From NCBI RefSeq assembly GCF_900104535.1, contig NZ_LT629710.1, positions 4,437,501 to 4,501,500 of the forward strand: a stretch of DNA of 64,000 nucleotides. The letters run 5' to 3'. This document shows positions 16,782-27,686 of the stretch, piece by piece (positions within the stretch are counted from its first letter, which is position 1; every line of letters begins with the position of its first letter). The position numbers were made by a program, and so were the translations under genes. The notes under the pieces are model-generated. The model did not search any database. It was not told where the DNA came from and was given only the letters and a program-made list of their open reading frames with translations. The DNA is from Nakamurella panacisegetis. GTDB lineage: Bacteria > Actinomycetota > Actinomycetes > Mycobacteriales > Nakamurellaceae.

Positions 16782-17773
16782 CGGGGTGCCCCGCTCGCCG
16801 TGGCCGGGGTGATCGCCGATCCGGCCGCCGTGGACGGGCCGCCGGCCCAACCGCGTTTGCGGGACAGCACGAAGCGCAGGACGTCGGCGATCCAGTCCCC
16901 ATCGGTCCGCAACGTCAGCTGCGCGGCTCCGGAGCGCCGCAGCGCGGTGGCCACGTTGCGCCGATGTTCGGCCGAGGCCTCGGCGAAGTCCGCCCGCAAC
17001 CGCGCCGTGGTGTGCACTTCCTTGGTGCGGCCGGTCTCCGGGTCGAGCAGGGTGACCAATCCGACCGCCGGCAGTTCCAGGTCGCGGGGATCGAGGATCT
17101 CGATGGCCAGCAGGTCGTGCCGGCCGGACAGCGCCCGCAGCGAACGCTCCCAGTCGATGTCACCGAGGAAGTCGGACACCACCACGGCCAGACCCCGCCG
17201 CCGCGGCGGGCGGCGGAGTTGCTCGATCGCCGCGGCCAGGTCACCGCGTCGGCCGACCTCGGACCGGGGTGTCGTGGCCAGCGCGCGCAACAGGTGCTGC
17301 AGGCTGGCCTTACCGCCTCGCGCCGGGTACCGGATCGTGCCGCTGCCGGAGGCGACAACGGCGCCGAGCCGGTTGCCGCCACCCCCGGTCAGATGTCCGA
17401 CCGCGGCCGCCGCGGCGACCACGAGGTCCCGCTTCTCGCAGTCGGCCGTCCCGAAGTCCAGAGACGCGGACAGATCGGCGACCAGCCAGGTCTCGAGCTC
17501 CCGGTCGGCCACCGTCTGCCGGATGTGCGCCTCGGTGGTGCGCGCCGTCACCGACCAGTCCATCCGGCGGACGTCGTCACCCGCGTAGTACGGCCGGGCG
17601 TCACCGGGCTCGGTGCCCGGGCCCGGGACCAGCCCGAGATGGTTGCCCTGCAGCAGACCGTCCAACCGCCGGCGGACGGTGAGCTCCAGCGAGGTCAGGG
17701 CGGCATCCAGGCGCGCCGGGTCGGCCGTCGACGGCGGCGCGGCGCGGCGGGTTCCCCGGCCCGCCTCCGGCAT
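16778..17773 (-). CDS. DUF58 domain protein
   Basis: This 331-residue cytoplasmic protein has the DUF58 signature GDDVRRMDWSVTART (about residues 75-90), preceded by the R.Y..GD element (ARPYYAGD). A VWA-like region follows with WLVADLSASLDFG and a later DFLGDIDWERSL. DUF58 proteins are the usual partners of MoxR AAA+ ATPases. The start at ATG 17773 shares one base with the moxR stop, and the stop overlaps the VWA start by 4 nt, so the trio is tightly coupled. The open frame upstream is a shadow of moxR. Confidence 0.88.
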   Translation of the reverse strand: MPEAGRGTRRAAPPSTADPARLDAALTSLELTVRRRLDGLLQGNHLGLVPGPGTEPGDARPYYAGDDVRRMDWSVTARTTEAHIRQTVADRELETWLVADLSASLDFGTADCEKRDLVVAAAAAVGHLTGGGGNRLGAVVASGSGTIRYPARGGKASLQHLLRALATTPRSEVGRRGDLAAAIEQLRRPPRRRGLAVVVSDFLGDIDWERSLRALSGRHDLLAIEILDPRDLELPAVGLVTLLDPETGRTKEVHTTARLRADFAEASAEHRRNVATALRRSGAAQLTLRTDGDWIADVLRFVLSRKRGWAGGPSTAAGSAITPATASGAPR

Positions 17774-18984
17774 CAGGCGACCCCGGTGTTGGTGTACGGG
17801 CTCACCTGGGGCAACGGAATGGCCTGGAGCAACTTGGTCAGGATGGTGTCCACCGGGATCCCGTCGGCCAGGGCGTCGTAGGAGAGCACCAGCCGGTGCC
17901 GCAGCACATCCGGCGCCACGTCGATGACGTCCTGGGGCACCACGAAATCGCGCCCTCGCACCAGGGCGAGCGCCCGCGACGCCGAGATGATGCCCAGCGA
18001 GGCACGCGGTGACGCACCGTAGGAGAGCCAGCCGGCCACGTCGGCCAGACCGTGCTCGGCCGGCGTCCGGGTCGCGTAGACCAGGCGCACCACGTAGTCG
18101 ACCAGCGCATGGTGGACGAACACGTTGGCCGCCACCTGCTGCAGCCGGGACAATTCGGTGATCGGCAGCACCTGCTGGGCCACCGGCGGGGTGACCCCCA
18201 TCCGGTACACGATCTCGCGTTCCTCGTCCGGCTCCGGATACCCGACCATCAGCTTGAACAGGAAACGGTCGCGCTGGGCCTCGGGCAGCGGGTAGACGCC
18301 CTCGTTCTCGATCGGGTTCTGGGTGGCCATCACCAGGAACGGATCGGGCATCGGGTAGGTCTTCCCACCGATGGAGACGTGCCGCTCGGCCATCACCTCG
18401 AGCAGCGCCGACTGAACCTTGGCCGGAGCCCGGTTGATCTCGTCGGTGAGGACGAAGTTGGCCACGACCGGCCCGAGTTCGGTGTCGAACTCCTCGCGAC
18501 CGGCGCGATAGATGCGGGTGCCGAGCAGGTCGGACGGCACCAGGTCGGGGGTGAACTGGATCCGGGAGAAGGTTCCGCCGACCACCCGCGCGAAGGTCTC
18601 CACAGCGAGGGTCTTGGCCACGCCGGGCACACCTTCGATCAGCAGATGTCCCTTGGCCAGCAGTCCGACCAGCATCCGCTCGACCAGACGGTCCTGCCCG
18701 ACGATCACCTTCTTGACCTCGAAGACAGTGCGCTCCAACAACTGTGCGTCGCGGGACGGAGCCGGACGCTCCTGGTATCCGACCGGCGGCGGGCCCTGGA
18801 CGAACGGGGCGGCGGCCGGCGGAGCTCCCGGCGGGGGCTGGCCCTGCGCGTACGGACGCGGCGGCGGGGTGAAGGAGGCGGGTGACTGGGGTACACCCGG
18901 CCGGCTCCTGTCCGACCGTGCCGGGTCGAACTCGGATTCGCTGGTTGCCTCGGCCGTCACCGGCTGCTCCTTCATGTTGTGCAC
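17773..18984 (-). CDS. moxR: MoxR-family AAA+ ATPase
   Basis: This 403-residue ATPase has an unusual proline-rich N-terminal arm (about residues 25-75, many PP and GPP runs) before the AAA+ core. Walker A is GVPGVAKT, Walker B is VLTDEINRAP, and MATQNPIENEGVYPLPEAQRDRF holds the sensor 1 and arginine-finger region. MoxR proteins act as chaperones for metal-containing or VWA-domain proteins; here the clients are probably the DUF58 and VWA products encoded next. The start is GTG 18984, or ATG 18975 three codons later. It probably heads the operon moxR-DUF58-VWA, with fabG-inhA perhaps read through. Confidence 0.9.
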   Translation of the reverse strand: MHNMKEQPVTAEATSESEFDPARSDRSRPGVPQSPASFTPPPRPYAQGQPPPGAPPAAAPFVQGPPPVGYQERPAPSRDAQLLERTVFEVKKVIVGQDRLVERMLVGLLAKGHLLIEGVPGVAKTLAVETFARVVGGTFSRIQFTPDLVPSDLLGTRIYRAGREEFDTELGPVVANFVLTDEINRAPAKVQSALLEVMAERHVSIGGKTYPMPDPFLVMATQNPIENEGVYPLPEAQRDRFLFKLMVGYPEPDEEREIVYRMGVTPPVAQQVLPITELSRLQQVAANVFVHHALVDYVVRLVYATRTPAEHGLADVAGWLSYGASPRASLGIISASRALALVRGRDFVVPQDVIDVAPDVLRHRLVLSYDALADGIPVDTILTKLLQAIPLPQVSPYTNTGVA

Positions 18985-19008
18985 TGCCTACCCCGCCAAT
19001 CCCACCAC

Positions 19009-19635
19009 TCAATCATGACCACATGTGTGGGTTCGACCCGATCCGCCCCACCGTCGCAGATCGTCCGGGGTGTCGATGTCGGCCGTGGTGGTGCGGTTGG
19101 CGTTCACCACGCCGGCGATCAACGGGCCGAGCAGGTCGGACAGCCGGCCGTTGTGCCAACTCTCACGGGAGCCGGCCGCCGCCCGCAGGGCCGACCACCG
19201 CCAGATGCCGGCCAGGTACTGCTGACGGCCGTCCGGATCGGCCAGGACGACCCCCGTCCGGTCGGCGGTCCGCATCGCCCCGGTGAGTTCGTCGATCGCT
19301 TCAGCGGAAATGCCCGGAAGATCAGCGGCCAGGACGGCGACCAGGTCGTCCGGTGCGGGAAGGGCGTCGGCCAGGGCAGCCAGTCCGGCGACCAGTCCGG
19401 CGGCCGGTCCACCGCCGGCCGGCGACTCGCGGGTCTGACGGACACCGGGCGGGAGTTCACGCGGTGGGCCGACGACAACGGTCAGCGCCGGCGCCACCGC
19501 CCGGATCGCGGTGTCCAGGAGGGTGGATCCGGCGACCAGGAGCCCGGGCTTGTCGACATCACCGAGCCGGCGGCCGGAGCCGCCGGCCAAGATGACCGCG
19601 AAACGGGGACGATCAGGTGCCGGGACGGGTGGCAC
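19009..19635 (-). CDS. MobA-like nucleotidyltransferase
   Basis: This protein of about 208 residues (GTG 19635) has the NTP-transferase signature LAGGSGRRLGDVDKPGL, then GGGPAAGLVAGLAAL and the metal site LAADLPGI. It resembles molybdenum cofactor guanylyltransferase, which adds GMP to molybdopterin, but short relatives with other nucleotides exist. An earlier GTG at 19683, preceded by GGAGG at somewhat long spacing, would add 16 residues and enlarge the overlap with the NlpC/P60 gene from 23 to 71 bp. Its place between the cell-wall hydrolase and moxR is not explained by a molybdenum role, and no other Mo-cofactor gene is in the window. Confidence 0.8.
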   Translation of the reverse strand: MPPVPAPDRPRFAVILAGGSGRRLGDVDKPGLLVAGSTLLDTAIRAVAPALTVVVGPPRELPPGVRQTRESPAGGGPAAGLVAGLAALADALPAPDDLVAVLAADLPGISAEAIDELTGAMRTADRTGVVLADPDGRQQYLAGIWRWSALRAAAGSRESWHNGRLSDLLGPLIAGVVNANRTTTADIDTPDDLRRWGGSGRTHTCGHD

Positions 19636-21433
19636 CGATGTAGCCGTTGTCGAAGACGGCCGAGGTGATATGGACGTACGCACCGGAGTACGGAGCCTCC
19701 ACCATCATCCCGTTGCCGGCGTACATGGTGACGTGATGGATGGTGCTCGGGTCCGACGTGTCGTTCGCGTAGAACAGCAGGTCGCCGGGCATCAGGTTGG
19801 ACTGCGAGACGTGCTGGCCCAGCGTGTACTGGTAGACCGAGTAGTTCGGGATGGAGACGCCCTCCTGGGCCCAGCCGTAGGACGTGAGACCCGAGCAGTC
19901 GAAGCCGACGATGTTGCAGTCGTTCTCGGCGCCGTTCGGGCCACAGATACCCAGGGTCGGGCCGCTGCTGTTGCCACCACCCCACGAGTACGGGGTGCCG
20001 ACCCACCGCTCGGCGGCGGCGACCGCAGCCTGGCCCTTGGTCGCTGACCAACCACCTGCGGAAGCGGAGGAGCCCGAGGACGACGAAGAACCGGACGACG
20101 AGCCGGACGAGGAACCCGACGAGGACGAGCCGGACGACGAAGAGCCGGAGCCGCTGTGCAGGACCTCGCACGCGATGCCATTGCCATTGCTGTCGAGTGC
20201 GGACCGATAGCCCGGCTTGCCCCGCTTGATCGGCGCCGCGCCGGCCGCGACGGCATCGGCGCACGTGGCGTAGTAGACCACCGACGGCTTGGCGGCGTTC
20301 GCCTTGTCGGCGGCGGCCGCCGCGGCAGCGGCGTCGGCTCTCCGTTGGGCCTGAGCCGCACGCAGTTCGGCCGCCTCGTCGGCCCGGGCCTTGGCGATCT
20401 TGGCCGCGGCCAGCGCCGCCGCCTGCTCCCGCGCGGCCTGTGCGGCCGCGGCCCGGGCGGCCGCTTCCGCGGCCGCCTTCATGCGGGCCCGCTCGGCGGC
20501 GGCTGCGCGCGCCTCGGCCGCCGCCTTGGCGGCGGCTGCCTTCTCGGCGGCCAGCTTCTCGGCGGCGGCCTTCTTCGCGGCAGCGATCGCGGCGAGACGG
20601 ATGCGCTCTTCCTCCGCCTTCTTGGCGGCCAGCCACTGGTTGTACTGCGCGCGCTGGTTCTGCAGGTCCGCGACCTTGCTCAGCGCCAGCTGGTAGTCGT
20701 TCTCCTGCTGGTCGAGCTGAGCGTTCAACTGGGCCAGACGCGCCTTGCCCGCGACGAACGCGTCATCAGCCGTCTTCTTGGCCTGGACGGCCGTGGCCTG
20801 GGCCGCCGTCGCCGCCTCCTTGGCGGCATTGGCCTTGTCCCGGGCCACCTTTGCGTCCGAATCGGCGTTGGCCTTGTCGCTCAGCGACGTCTGCAGCTTG
20901 GCGATGACGTTCAGCTGGGACTTGGAGATCTCGGTCAGCAGCTGCTGCCGGGAGAGCAGGTCGCTGGCACTGGAGGAATCCATCAGCGCGGTCATCGAGC
21001 CCAGCACCGAGCCCTGCCGGAACGACGCCGCGGCGAACGCGGCCGCCTTGTCCTGGGCGTCGGTGATGGCCCCACCGGCGGTGACCGCGGCCTTCTCCGC
21101 ATTGTCAGCCGCGGTCTGCGCCTCGGCCGCGTCGGACTGGGCGATCTGGACGTCGATCAGGGCCTTCTTGACCAGCTCACCCTTGAGCTCCATGTCGTCG
21201 TTCAACTGGGTGATCTGGTTCTGCGTGCTCGACACCAGACCGGAAAGGCGACCCACCTCGGCGGCCGAACTCTGGGCGGTCGACTGAGAATCCTGGATCT
21301 GTTGATCGGAAGGGTTGGGCGGCGGCGGTGGCACCGCCCCGGCCTGTACGCCAACGCCGAGGAACAGGCTGATGGAAAGGATCGCGCAGATGCTGGTCGA
21401 GATCATGGATCGCGCACGGCCGGCAGACGCCAC
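19613..21433 (-). CDS. Secreted NlpC/P60 cell-wall hydrolase with Excalibur domain
   Basis: This 606-residue exported protein has a signal peptide (about residues 10-33, ending VQAGA), then a long coiled coil (about 40-280) with an Ala/Lys/Glu-rich stretch to about 385. An Excalibur calcium-binding domain follows (about 387-426; DSNGNGIACE), then a Ser/Gly linker (about 427-460). A C-terminal NlpC/P60 peptidase has catalytic C513 (FDCSG) and H567 (HVTMYAG). It should cut peptidoglycan stem peptides during division, like RipA, with the coiled coil as autoinhibitory or partner-binding part. The RipA of M. tuberculosis sits at the same place beside moxR. GTG 21433 follows a strong GGAGGAG site. 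The inserted Excalibur domain is unusual. Confidence 0.92.
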   Translation of the reverse strand: MASAGRARSMISTSICAILSISLFLGVGVQAGAVPPPPPNPSDQQIQDSQSTAQSSAAEVGRLSGLVSSTQNQITQLNDDMELKGELVKKALIDVQIAQSDAAEAQTAADNAEKAAVTAGGAITDAQDKAAAFAAASFRQGSVLGSMTALMDSSSASDLLSRQQLLTEISKSQLNVIAKLQTSLSDKANADSDAKVARDKANAAKEAATAAQATAVQAKKTADDAFVAGKARLAQLNAQLDQQENDYQLALSKVADLQNQRAQYNQWLAAKKAEEERIRLAAIAAAKKAAAEKLAAEKAAAAKAAAEARAAAAERARMKAAAEAAARAAAAQAAREQAAALAAAKIAKARADEAAELRAAQAQRRADAAAAAAAADKANAAKPSVVYYATCADAVAAGAAPIKRGKPGYRSALDSNGNGIACEVLHSGSGSSSSGSSSSGSSSGSSSGSSSSSGSSASAGGWSATKGQAAVAAAERWVGTPYSWGGGNSSGPTLGICGPNGAENDCNIVGFDCSGLTSYGWAQEGVSIPNYSVYQYTLGQHVSQSNLMPGDLLFYANDTSDPSTIHHVTMYAGNGMMVEAPYSGAYVHITSAVFDNGYIGATRPGT

Positions 21434-21735
21434 GACATCTCCTCCCCCGTGGTGACCACGGCTGGATAACGGATCCTGTGAGAGATCCGACGAACCTCAT
21501 GCGTATCTTCTGTCAATGCGACACGCCAGGTAGCACCATGCCACTTTGTCCCCCCGAAACGCCAGTGGTCACTGCCAACACACTGGTCCCATTTCGGACA
21601 TTTCGGGCAGAGTTCATCCTTCTGGGCGCCGCAGCCGAACGCGGTGACTGTCAGTCACGGGGCTCTGGCCGCCGGAATCAACTTATTCCGGCCGAACCGG
21701 ACCGGACCGGGAGCGGGATCGGTCACACTGGAGCC
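21434..21735. other. Divergent promoter region of NlpC/P60 and membrane protein genes
   Basis: This 302-bp intergenic region separates divergent genes. A perfect dyad CCGTGGTGACCACGG (7-bp arms, one central base) lies at 21447-21461, just before the NlpC/P60 ribosome-binding site, and could act as an operator or a hairpin masking that site. A TTGACA hexamer is visible on the minus strand, but without a clear -10 at normal spacing. No c-di-AMP riboswitch pattern was recognised. Confidence 0.4.
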
Positions 21736-22335
21736 GTGCCGACAGCCAACCCTTACGTAGCGGACAGTCCGCACACAGGAGCCGCGCGCCCGACGCTCGC
21801 GGGCCGAGTCGCCTGCGTGGCCGGCACCGGTCTCGGGCTCTCCCTCGCGGTCGGGGGCACCTTCGGTTCCTGGGTGGTGTCCGGGGGTGTCGAGCGGAAC
21901 AGTTACGCGATCGTCGGGATCATCGATCGGCTGGGAGTGTTGGGCGACGGCTTCGGCGCCCATGCCCTGTCCTGGTGGCCGCTGCTCGGACCACTGGCCA
22001 TCGTGCCGGTCATCGCCGGCATCCTGCGGTGGTGGCGCACCGCGTCCGTTCTGTCGCTGTTGTTCGGCGTGCTGATCGGGGTGATCGGGGCGGGCGTGCT
22101 GGCCGTGGCCTCCGGGCACCGCACGGCGGGGATTGCCCTCGATCCGTCCGGTCCGGTGGTCACCGTGATCGGTGCCGTGCTCGTGCTGTGCGGATCGATC
22201 CCGCACCTCGTCCTCGAGCGCCGCCGACGACGCCTGCCGCCGATCCATCCTTTCCACGTATCAGCGGAACCCTTCGCGGATTCCTCACGTCGGACGCATC
22301 AACCAGACTCGTACGAAGCGCATCGATATCAGTGA
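21736..22335 (+). CDS. Four-segment membrane protein, unknown function
   Basis: This 199-residue protein has about four hydrophobic segments (VACVAGTGLGLSLAVGGTFGSWVV, LLGPLAIVPVIAGIL, VLSLLFGVLIGVIGAGVLAVA, VVTVIGAVLVLCGSIPHLVL) and a basic/polar C-terminal tail. No family was recognised. The start at GTG 21736 is chosen because a CACACT hexamer lies shortly upstream, in the same GGTCACACTGG context as at sufR, suggesting a leaderless transcript. The open frame further upstream is noncoding in character. It is followed after 15 bp by the PQ-rich protein gene, probably in one operon. Confidence 0.65.
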   Translation: MPTANPYVADSPHTGAARPTLAGRVACVAGTGLGLSLAVGGTFGSWVVSGGVERNSYAIVGIIDRLGVLGDGFGAHALSWWPLLGPLAIVPVIAGILRWWRTASVLSLLFGVLIGVIGAGVLAVASGHRTAGIALDPSGPVVTVIGAVLVLCGSIPHLVLERRRRRLPPIHPFHVSAEPFADSSRRTHQPDSYEAHRYQ

Positions 22336-22350
22336 CAGGGAGGAGCCAGG

Positions 22351-23955
22351 ATGAGTGAGAACTACGGACCGCAGAATCCATACGGGCAGACACCAGGGGG
22401 TCAGCCGGGCTGGCAGCCGCAAGGCCCGCCCGGTGGGAGGCAGCCCGGATGGCAGCCGCAGGGCCCGCCGAGCGGAGGGCAGCCCACCTATGGAACGCCC
22501 AGCACCGGAGCGCAGCCCCAGTACGGCCAACCGCCGGCCCAGCCCCAGTACGGCCAACCGCCGGCCCAGCCCCAGTACGGGCAGCCCCAGTACGGGCAGC
22601 CGGGCTACGGGCCGGGTCAGCCGCAGTACGGGCAGCCGGCGTCCGATGTCAACCAGCCGTCGTACGGACAGCAGTTCGGTCCGGGCGGTCCTGGTCTTCC
22701 GACGCCCTCCGCCCCGGTGAAGAAGAGCCACACGGCCCTCATCGTCACCGTGGTCGCGGTCGTGGTCGCGTTGCTCGCCGGCGGCGGCATCTACTGGTTC
22801 GGCATCAGGGACACCAAGAGCGCCGGTGGTCAGGCCAGCCCACAGGAGGCGGCCAACGCGATGCTCGTTTCGCTCAGCCAGAAGGATCCGATCGGTGTGG
22901 CCGATCAGCTCGACCCGGCCGAGGCGTCCCTCTTCTCCGATCTGAACGGTGAGTTCCTCACCGAGCTCAAGCGCCTGCAGATCCTGCAGCCCAGCGCGAG
23001 TGCCACCTCGCTCACGGGTTCGAAGATCACCGTCTCCGGCCTGACCTACGGCGCCACCGACCAGATCAGCGACCACGAGCAGGTGGTCACCCTGACCGGC
23101 GGGACCGTCACCGTCACCAGTGATCCGTCCCAGCTGCCGGTCACCGACAAGATCAAGAACGCCGCCGGGACGGCCCTGGCCAAGTCCGCTCAGACGAAGA
23201 CCTACAACATCGCCGACGAGGTCAAGAAGCTGGGTCACCCCATCCGGATCGCCACCGTCAATCGCAACGGCAAGTGGTATCCGAGCCTGTTCTACACGGC
23301 GGCCGACTACTGGGCCCAGTCGGCGAAGGTCGGTAACCCCACCTCCGCCGACTACATCGCCCCGGCCGGCGGCAGCAGCCCGGAGGACGCGATGAACCAG
23401 CTGCTGAGCGCGGCCACCAGCGGTGACTACACCAAGCTGATCGCCCTGCTGCCCCCGCAGGAGATGGGCGTGATGCACGACTACGGCAAGCTGATCGTCG
23501 GCAAGATCCCGGCGTCGAACGGGTCGGCGATGGGTTCGGTCAAGTTCTCCAACGCGACCTGGAACGTCACCGACGTCGCCGGCGGCAAGAAGGTCTCGCT
23601 GAAGACCCTGACCGTGACCGCGGGCAGCCAGACCGTCACCGTGAAGGTCGACGGCAGCACGCTGACGGTCAGTGTCGCCGGGCAGCCGGACGTGGTCCTG
23701 AGCAAGGACACCATCGGGGACTTCATCACCTCGAAGATCATGGGCGGCAGTTCGTCCAACTCGGTCCCGCCGCAGGTGCTCAAGATCGCCGCCCAGGAGT
23801 TCCAGCAGCTGCTCGGCCTCGGTGTCGTGATGACGCAGGACGGCAACTCCTGGTACGTCAGCCCGGTCCGTTCGTATGCGGAGATCTTCGTGTCGCTGCT
23901 CAAGGGATTGGAGCCGGCCGACGTGGACTACCTGCTGACGCTGGCCAAGAAGTAG
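22351..23955 (+). CDS. Membrane-anchored extracytoplasmic protein with PQ-rich arm
   Basis: This 534-residue protein has a cytoplasmic N-terminal arm (about residues 1-125) built from Gln/Pro/Gly/Tyr repeats (QPQYGQP units), one membrane segment (ALIVTVVAVVVALLAGGGIYWFG, about 129-151) and a long extracytoplasmic part. The latter looks like two similar alpha-beta halves, each opening with an ExAMxxLLSA-like helix (ANAMLVSLSQKD near 170, DAMNQLLSAATSGDY near 348). No family was recognised with confidence; the halves recall NTF2-like or DUF4878 lipoprotein domains. A GGAGG site precedes ATG 22351, and a strong terminator follows. Such arms are common in actinobacterial septal and cell-wall proteins, so an envelope role is an inference. 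Confidence 0.8.
   Translation: MSENYGPQNPYGQTPGGQPGWQPQGPPGGRQPGWQPQGPPSGGQPTYGTPSTGAQPQYGQPPAQPQYGQPPAQPQYGQPQYGQPGYGPGQPQYGQPASDVNQPSYGQQFGPGGPGLPTPSAPVKKSHTALIVTVVAVVVALLAGGGIYWFGIRDTKSAGGQASPQEAANAMLVSLSQKDPIGVADQLDPAEASLFSDLNGEFLTELKRLQILQPSASATSLTGSKITVSGLTYGATDQISDHEQVVTLTGGTVTVTSDPSQLPVTDKIKNAAGTALAKSAQTKTYNIADEVKKLGHPIRIATVNRNGKWYPSLFYTAADYWAQSAKVGNPTSADYIAPAGGSSPEDAMNQLLSAATSGDYTKLIALLPPQEMGVMHDYGKLIVGKIPASNGSAMGSVKFSNATWNVTDVAGGKKVSLKTLTVTAGSQTVTVKVDGSTLTVSVAGQPDVVLSKDTIGDFITSKIMGGSSSNSVPPQVLKIAAQEFQQLLGLGVVMTQDGNSWYVSPVRSYAEIFVSLLKGLEPADVDYLLTLAKK
22513..22566 (+). repeat. 27-bp in-frame tandem repeat
   Basis: Two identical 27-bp units, at 22513-22539 and 22540-22566, each encode QPQYGQPPA. 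Shorter 15-bp variants (CCCCAGTACGGGCAG) follow. Copy number is likely to vary between strains by slippage. Confidence 0.8.
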
Positions 23956-24004
23956 ACATCGGCCCGAAGTAGACCTCGGCCCGGGTGAACTCGCCCGGAC
24001 GCCG

Positions 24005-24048
24005 GAGGCCGTGCGGAGCATCTGCTCCGCACGGCCTCTCGTGCTTTT
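24005..24048 (+). terminator. Strong rho-independent terminator
   Basis: A perfect 16-bp stem (24005-24020 with 24023-24038; GAGGCCGTGCGGAGCA arm) is followed at 24045-24048 by TTTT. It lies 49 bp after the PQ-rich protein gene and separates it from the acnA promoter. Confidence 0.85.
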
Positions 24049-24070
24049 CACCCCGGCCCGTCGAGCCCGG

Positions 24071-24100
24071 TTGCCGCTCTAACAGGACAAGCGTACTGTT
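24071..24100 (+). promoter_or_regulatory. acnA promoter with AcnR operator
   Basis: TTGCCG (24071-24076) and TACTGT (24094-24099) are 17 bp apart and form a plausible promoter. Over the spacer and -10 lies CAGGAC-AAGC-GTACTG (24083-24098), which fully matches the AcnR consensus CAGNAC-nnnC-GTACTG as I recall it from corynebacteria and mycobacteria. The dyad extends to AACAG and CTGTT at 24081-24100. AcnR bound here would block RNA polymerase. The transcript would carry a leader of roughly 175 nt before GTG 24282. Confidence 0.75.
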
Positions 24101-24281
24101 TGGATCAACGCGGTCGAAGGTGCCCACGCGAGAGCGCTCGAAATGCGCTTTGTATGGTGGCTTTCACGCCGCGTCACATGTTTCGCCGACCTCATCCAGC
24201 CTGCTCGCCGCACGGGTGGATCCGCGACGGGCACTTCCCTGCCGCGGGACGATTCGCCGCCATCGAAGAAGGAGCTACCGC
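24101..24281 (+). other. Long 5' leader of acnA
   Basis: About 180 bp lie between the AcnR-overlapped promoter and the acnA start. A TATGGT hexamer (24153-24158) could be a second -10 but lacks a good -35. No known riboswitch or iron-responsive motif was recognised. The AAGGAG ribosome-binding site near 24268-24273 decides the acnA start. Confidence 0.4.
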
Positions 24282-27119
<2,838 letters not shown>

Positions 27120-27128
27120 GGACGGCGA

Positions 27129-27686
27129 ATGCCCCGGGTCAGTCCGGATCACCTTGCGGCCCGGCGCCAGCAGATCCTCGACGGTGCCCGTGCCGCGTTT
27201 GCGCGGCACGGGTACGAGGGCGCGACGGTGCGGGTACTCGAGGAGGAGATCGGGCTGAGCCGGGGCGCCATCTTCCACCACTTCGCCGACAAGGATGCCG
27301 TGTTCATGGCCCTGGCCGGACAGGACGCGGCCGCCATGGCGGCCACGGTGGCCCGTGAGGGCCTGGTGCGCGTCATGCGGGACATGATCGACGCGCCGGA
27401 CACCGGCTGGCTGGGCACCCAGCTGGAGATCTCCCGGCGGTGCCGCACCGACGCCAAATTCCGGGACGCCTGGGCCGCACAGTCGGCCCAGGTCCGGGTG
27501 GCCACGCGGGCCCGGCTGGCCCGGCAGCGCGACGCCGGGGTGTTGCGTACCGACGTGGACATCGAGGTGCTGGCCTCCTACCTGGAGCTGGTGCTGGAGG
27601 GGCTCGTCACTCACCTGGCCCAGGGCCTGCCCGGTGACCGGATGTCGCCCGTGCTCGATGTCGTGGAGATGTCCGTTAGGCGTTAG
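27129..27686 (+). CDS. acnR: TetR-family repressor AcnR
   Basis: This 185-residue regulator has an N-terminal TetR helix-turn-helix (about residues 12-58: ILDGARAAFARHGYEGATVRVLEEEIGLSRGAIFHHFADKD) and a helical ligand domain. It starts 9 bp after acnA and is almost certainly AcnR, the aconitase repressor found in this position in corynebacteria and mycobacteria, where citrate and metal relieve repression. A matching operator lies in the acnA promoter, so it should repress acnA and itself together. Its stop overlaps the stop of the convergent TRIC gene by 4 bp. Confidence 0.9.
   Translation: MPRVSPDHLAARRQQILDGARAAFARHGYEGATVRVLEEEIGLSRGAIFHHFADKDAVFMALAGQDAAAMAATVAREGLVRVMRDMIDAPDTGWLGTQLEISRRCRTDAKFRDAWAAQSAQVRVATRARLARQRDAGVLRTDVDIEVLASYLELVLEGLVTHLAQGLPGDRMSPVLDVVEMSVRR

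Noticed and set aside
16778-19012. A single 744-codon frame suggesting a MoxR-DUF58 fusion
   Set aside because: The first part is a shadow of moxR in another frame; DUF58 starts at ATG 17773.
21462-21660. Possible c-di-AMP riboswitch before the NlpC/P60 gene
   Set aside because: Such riboswitches often precede this gene class, but the conserved core bases were not found.
22500-22640. Short repeats resembling a CRISPR array
   Set aside because: The repeats are in-frame codons for QPQYGQP units within a real gene and have no spacers.
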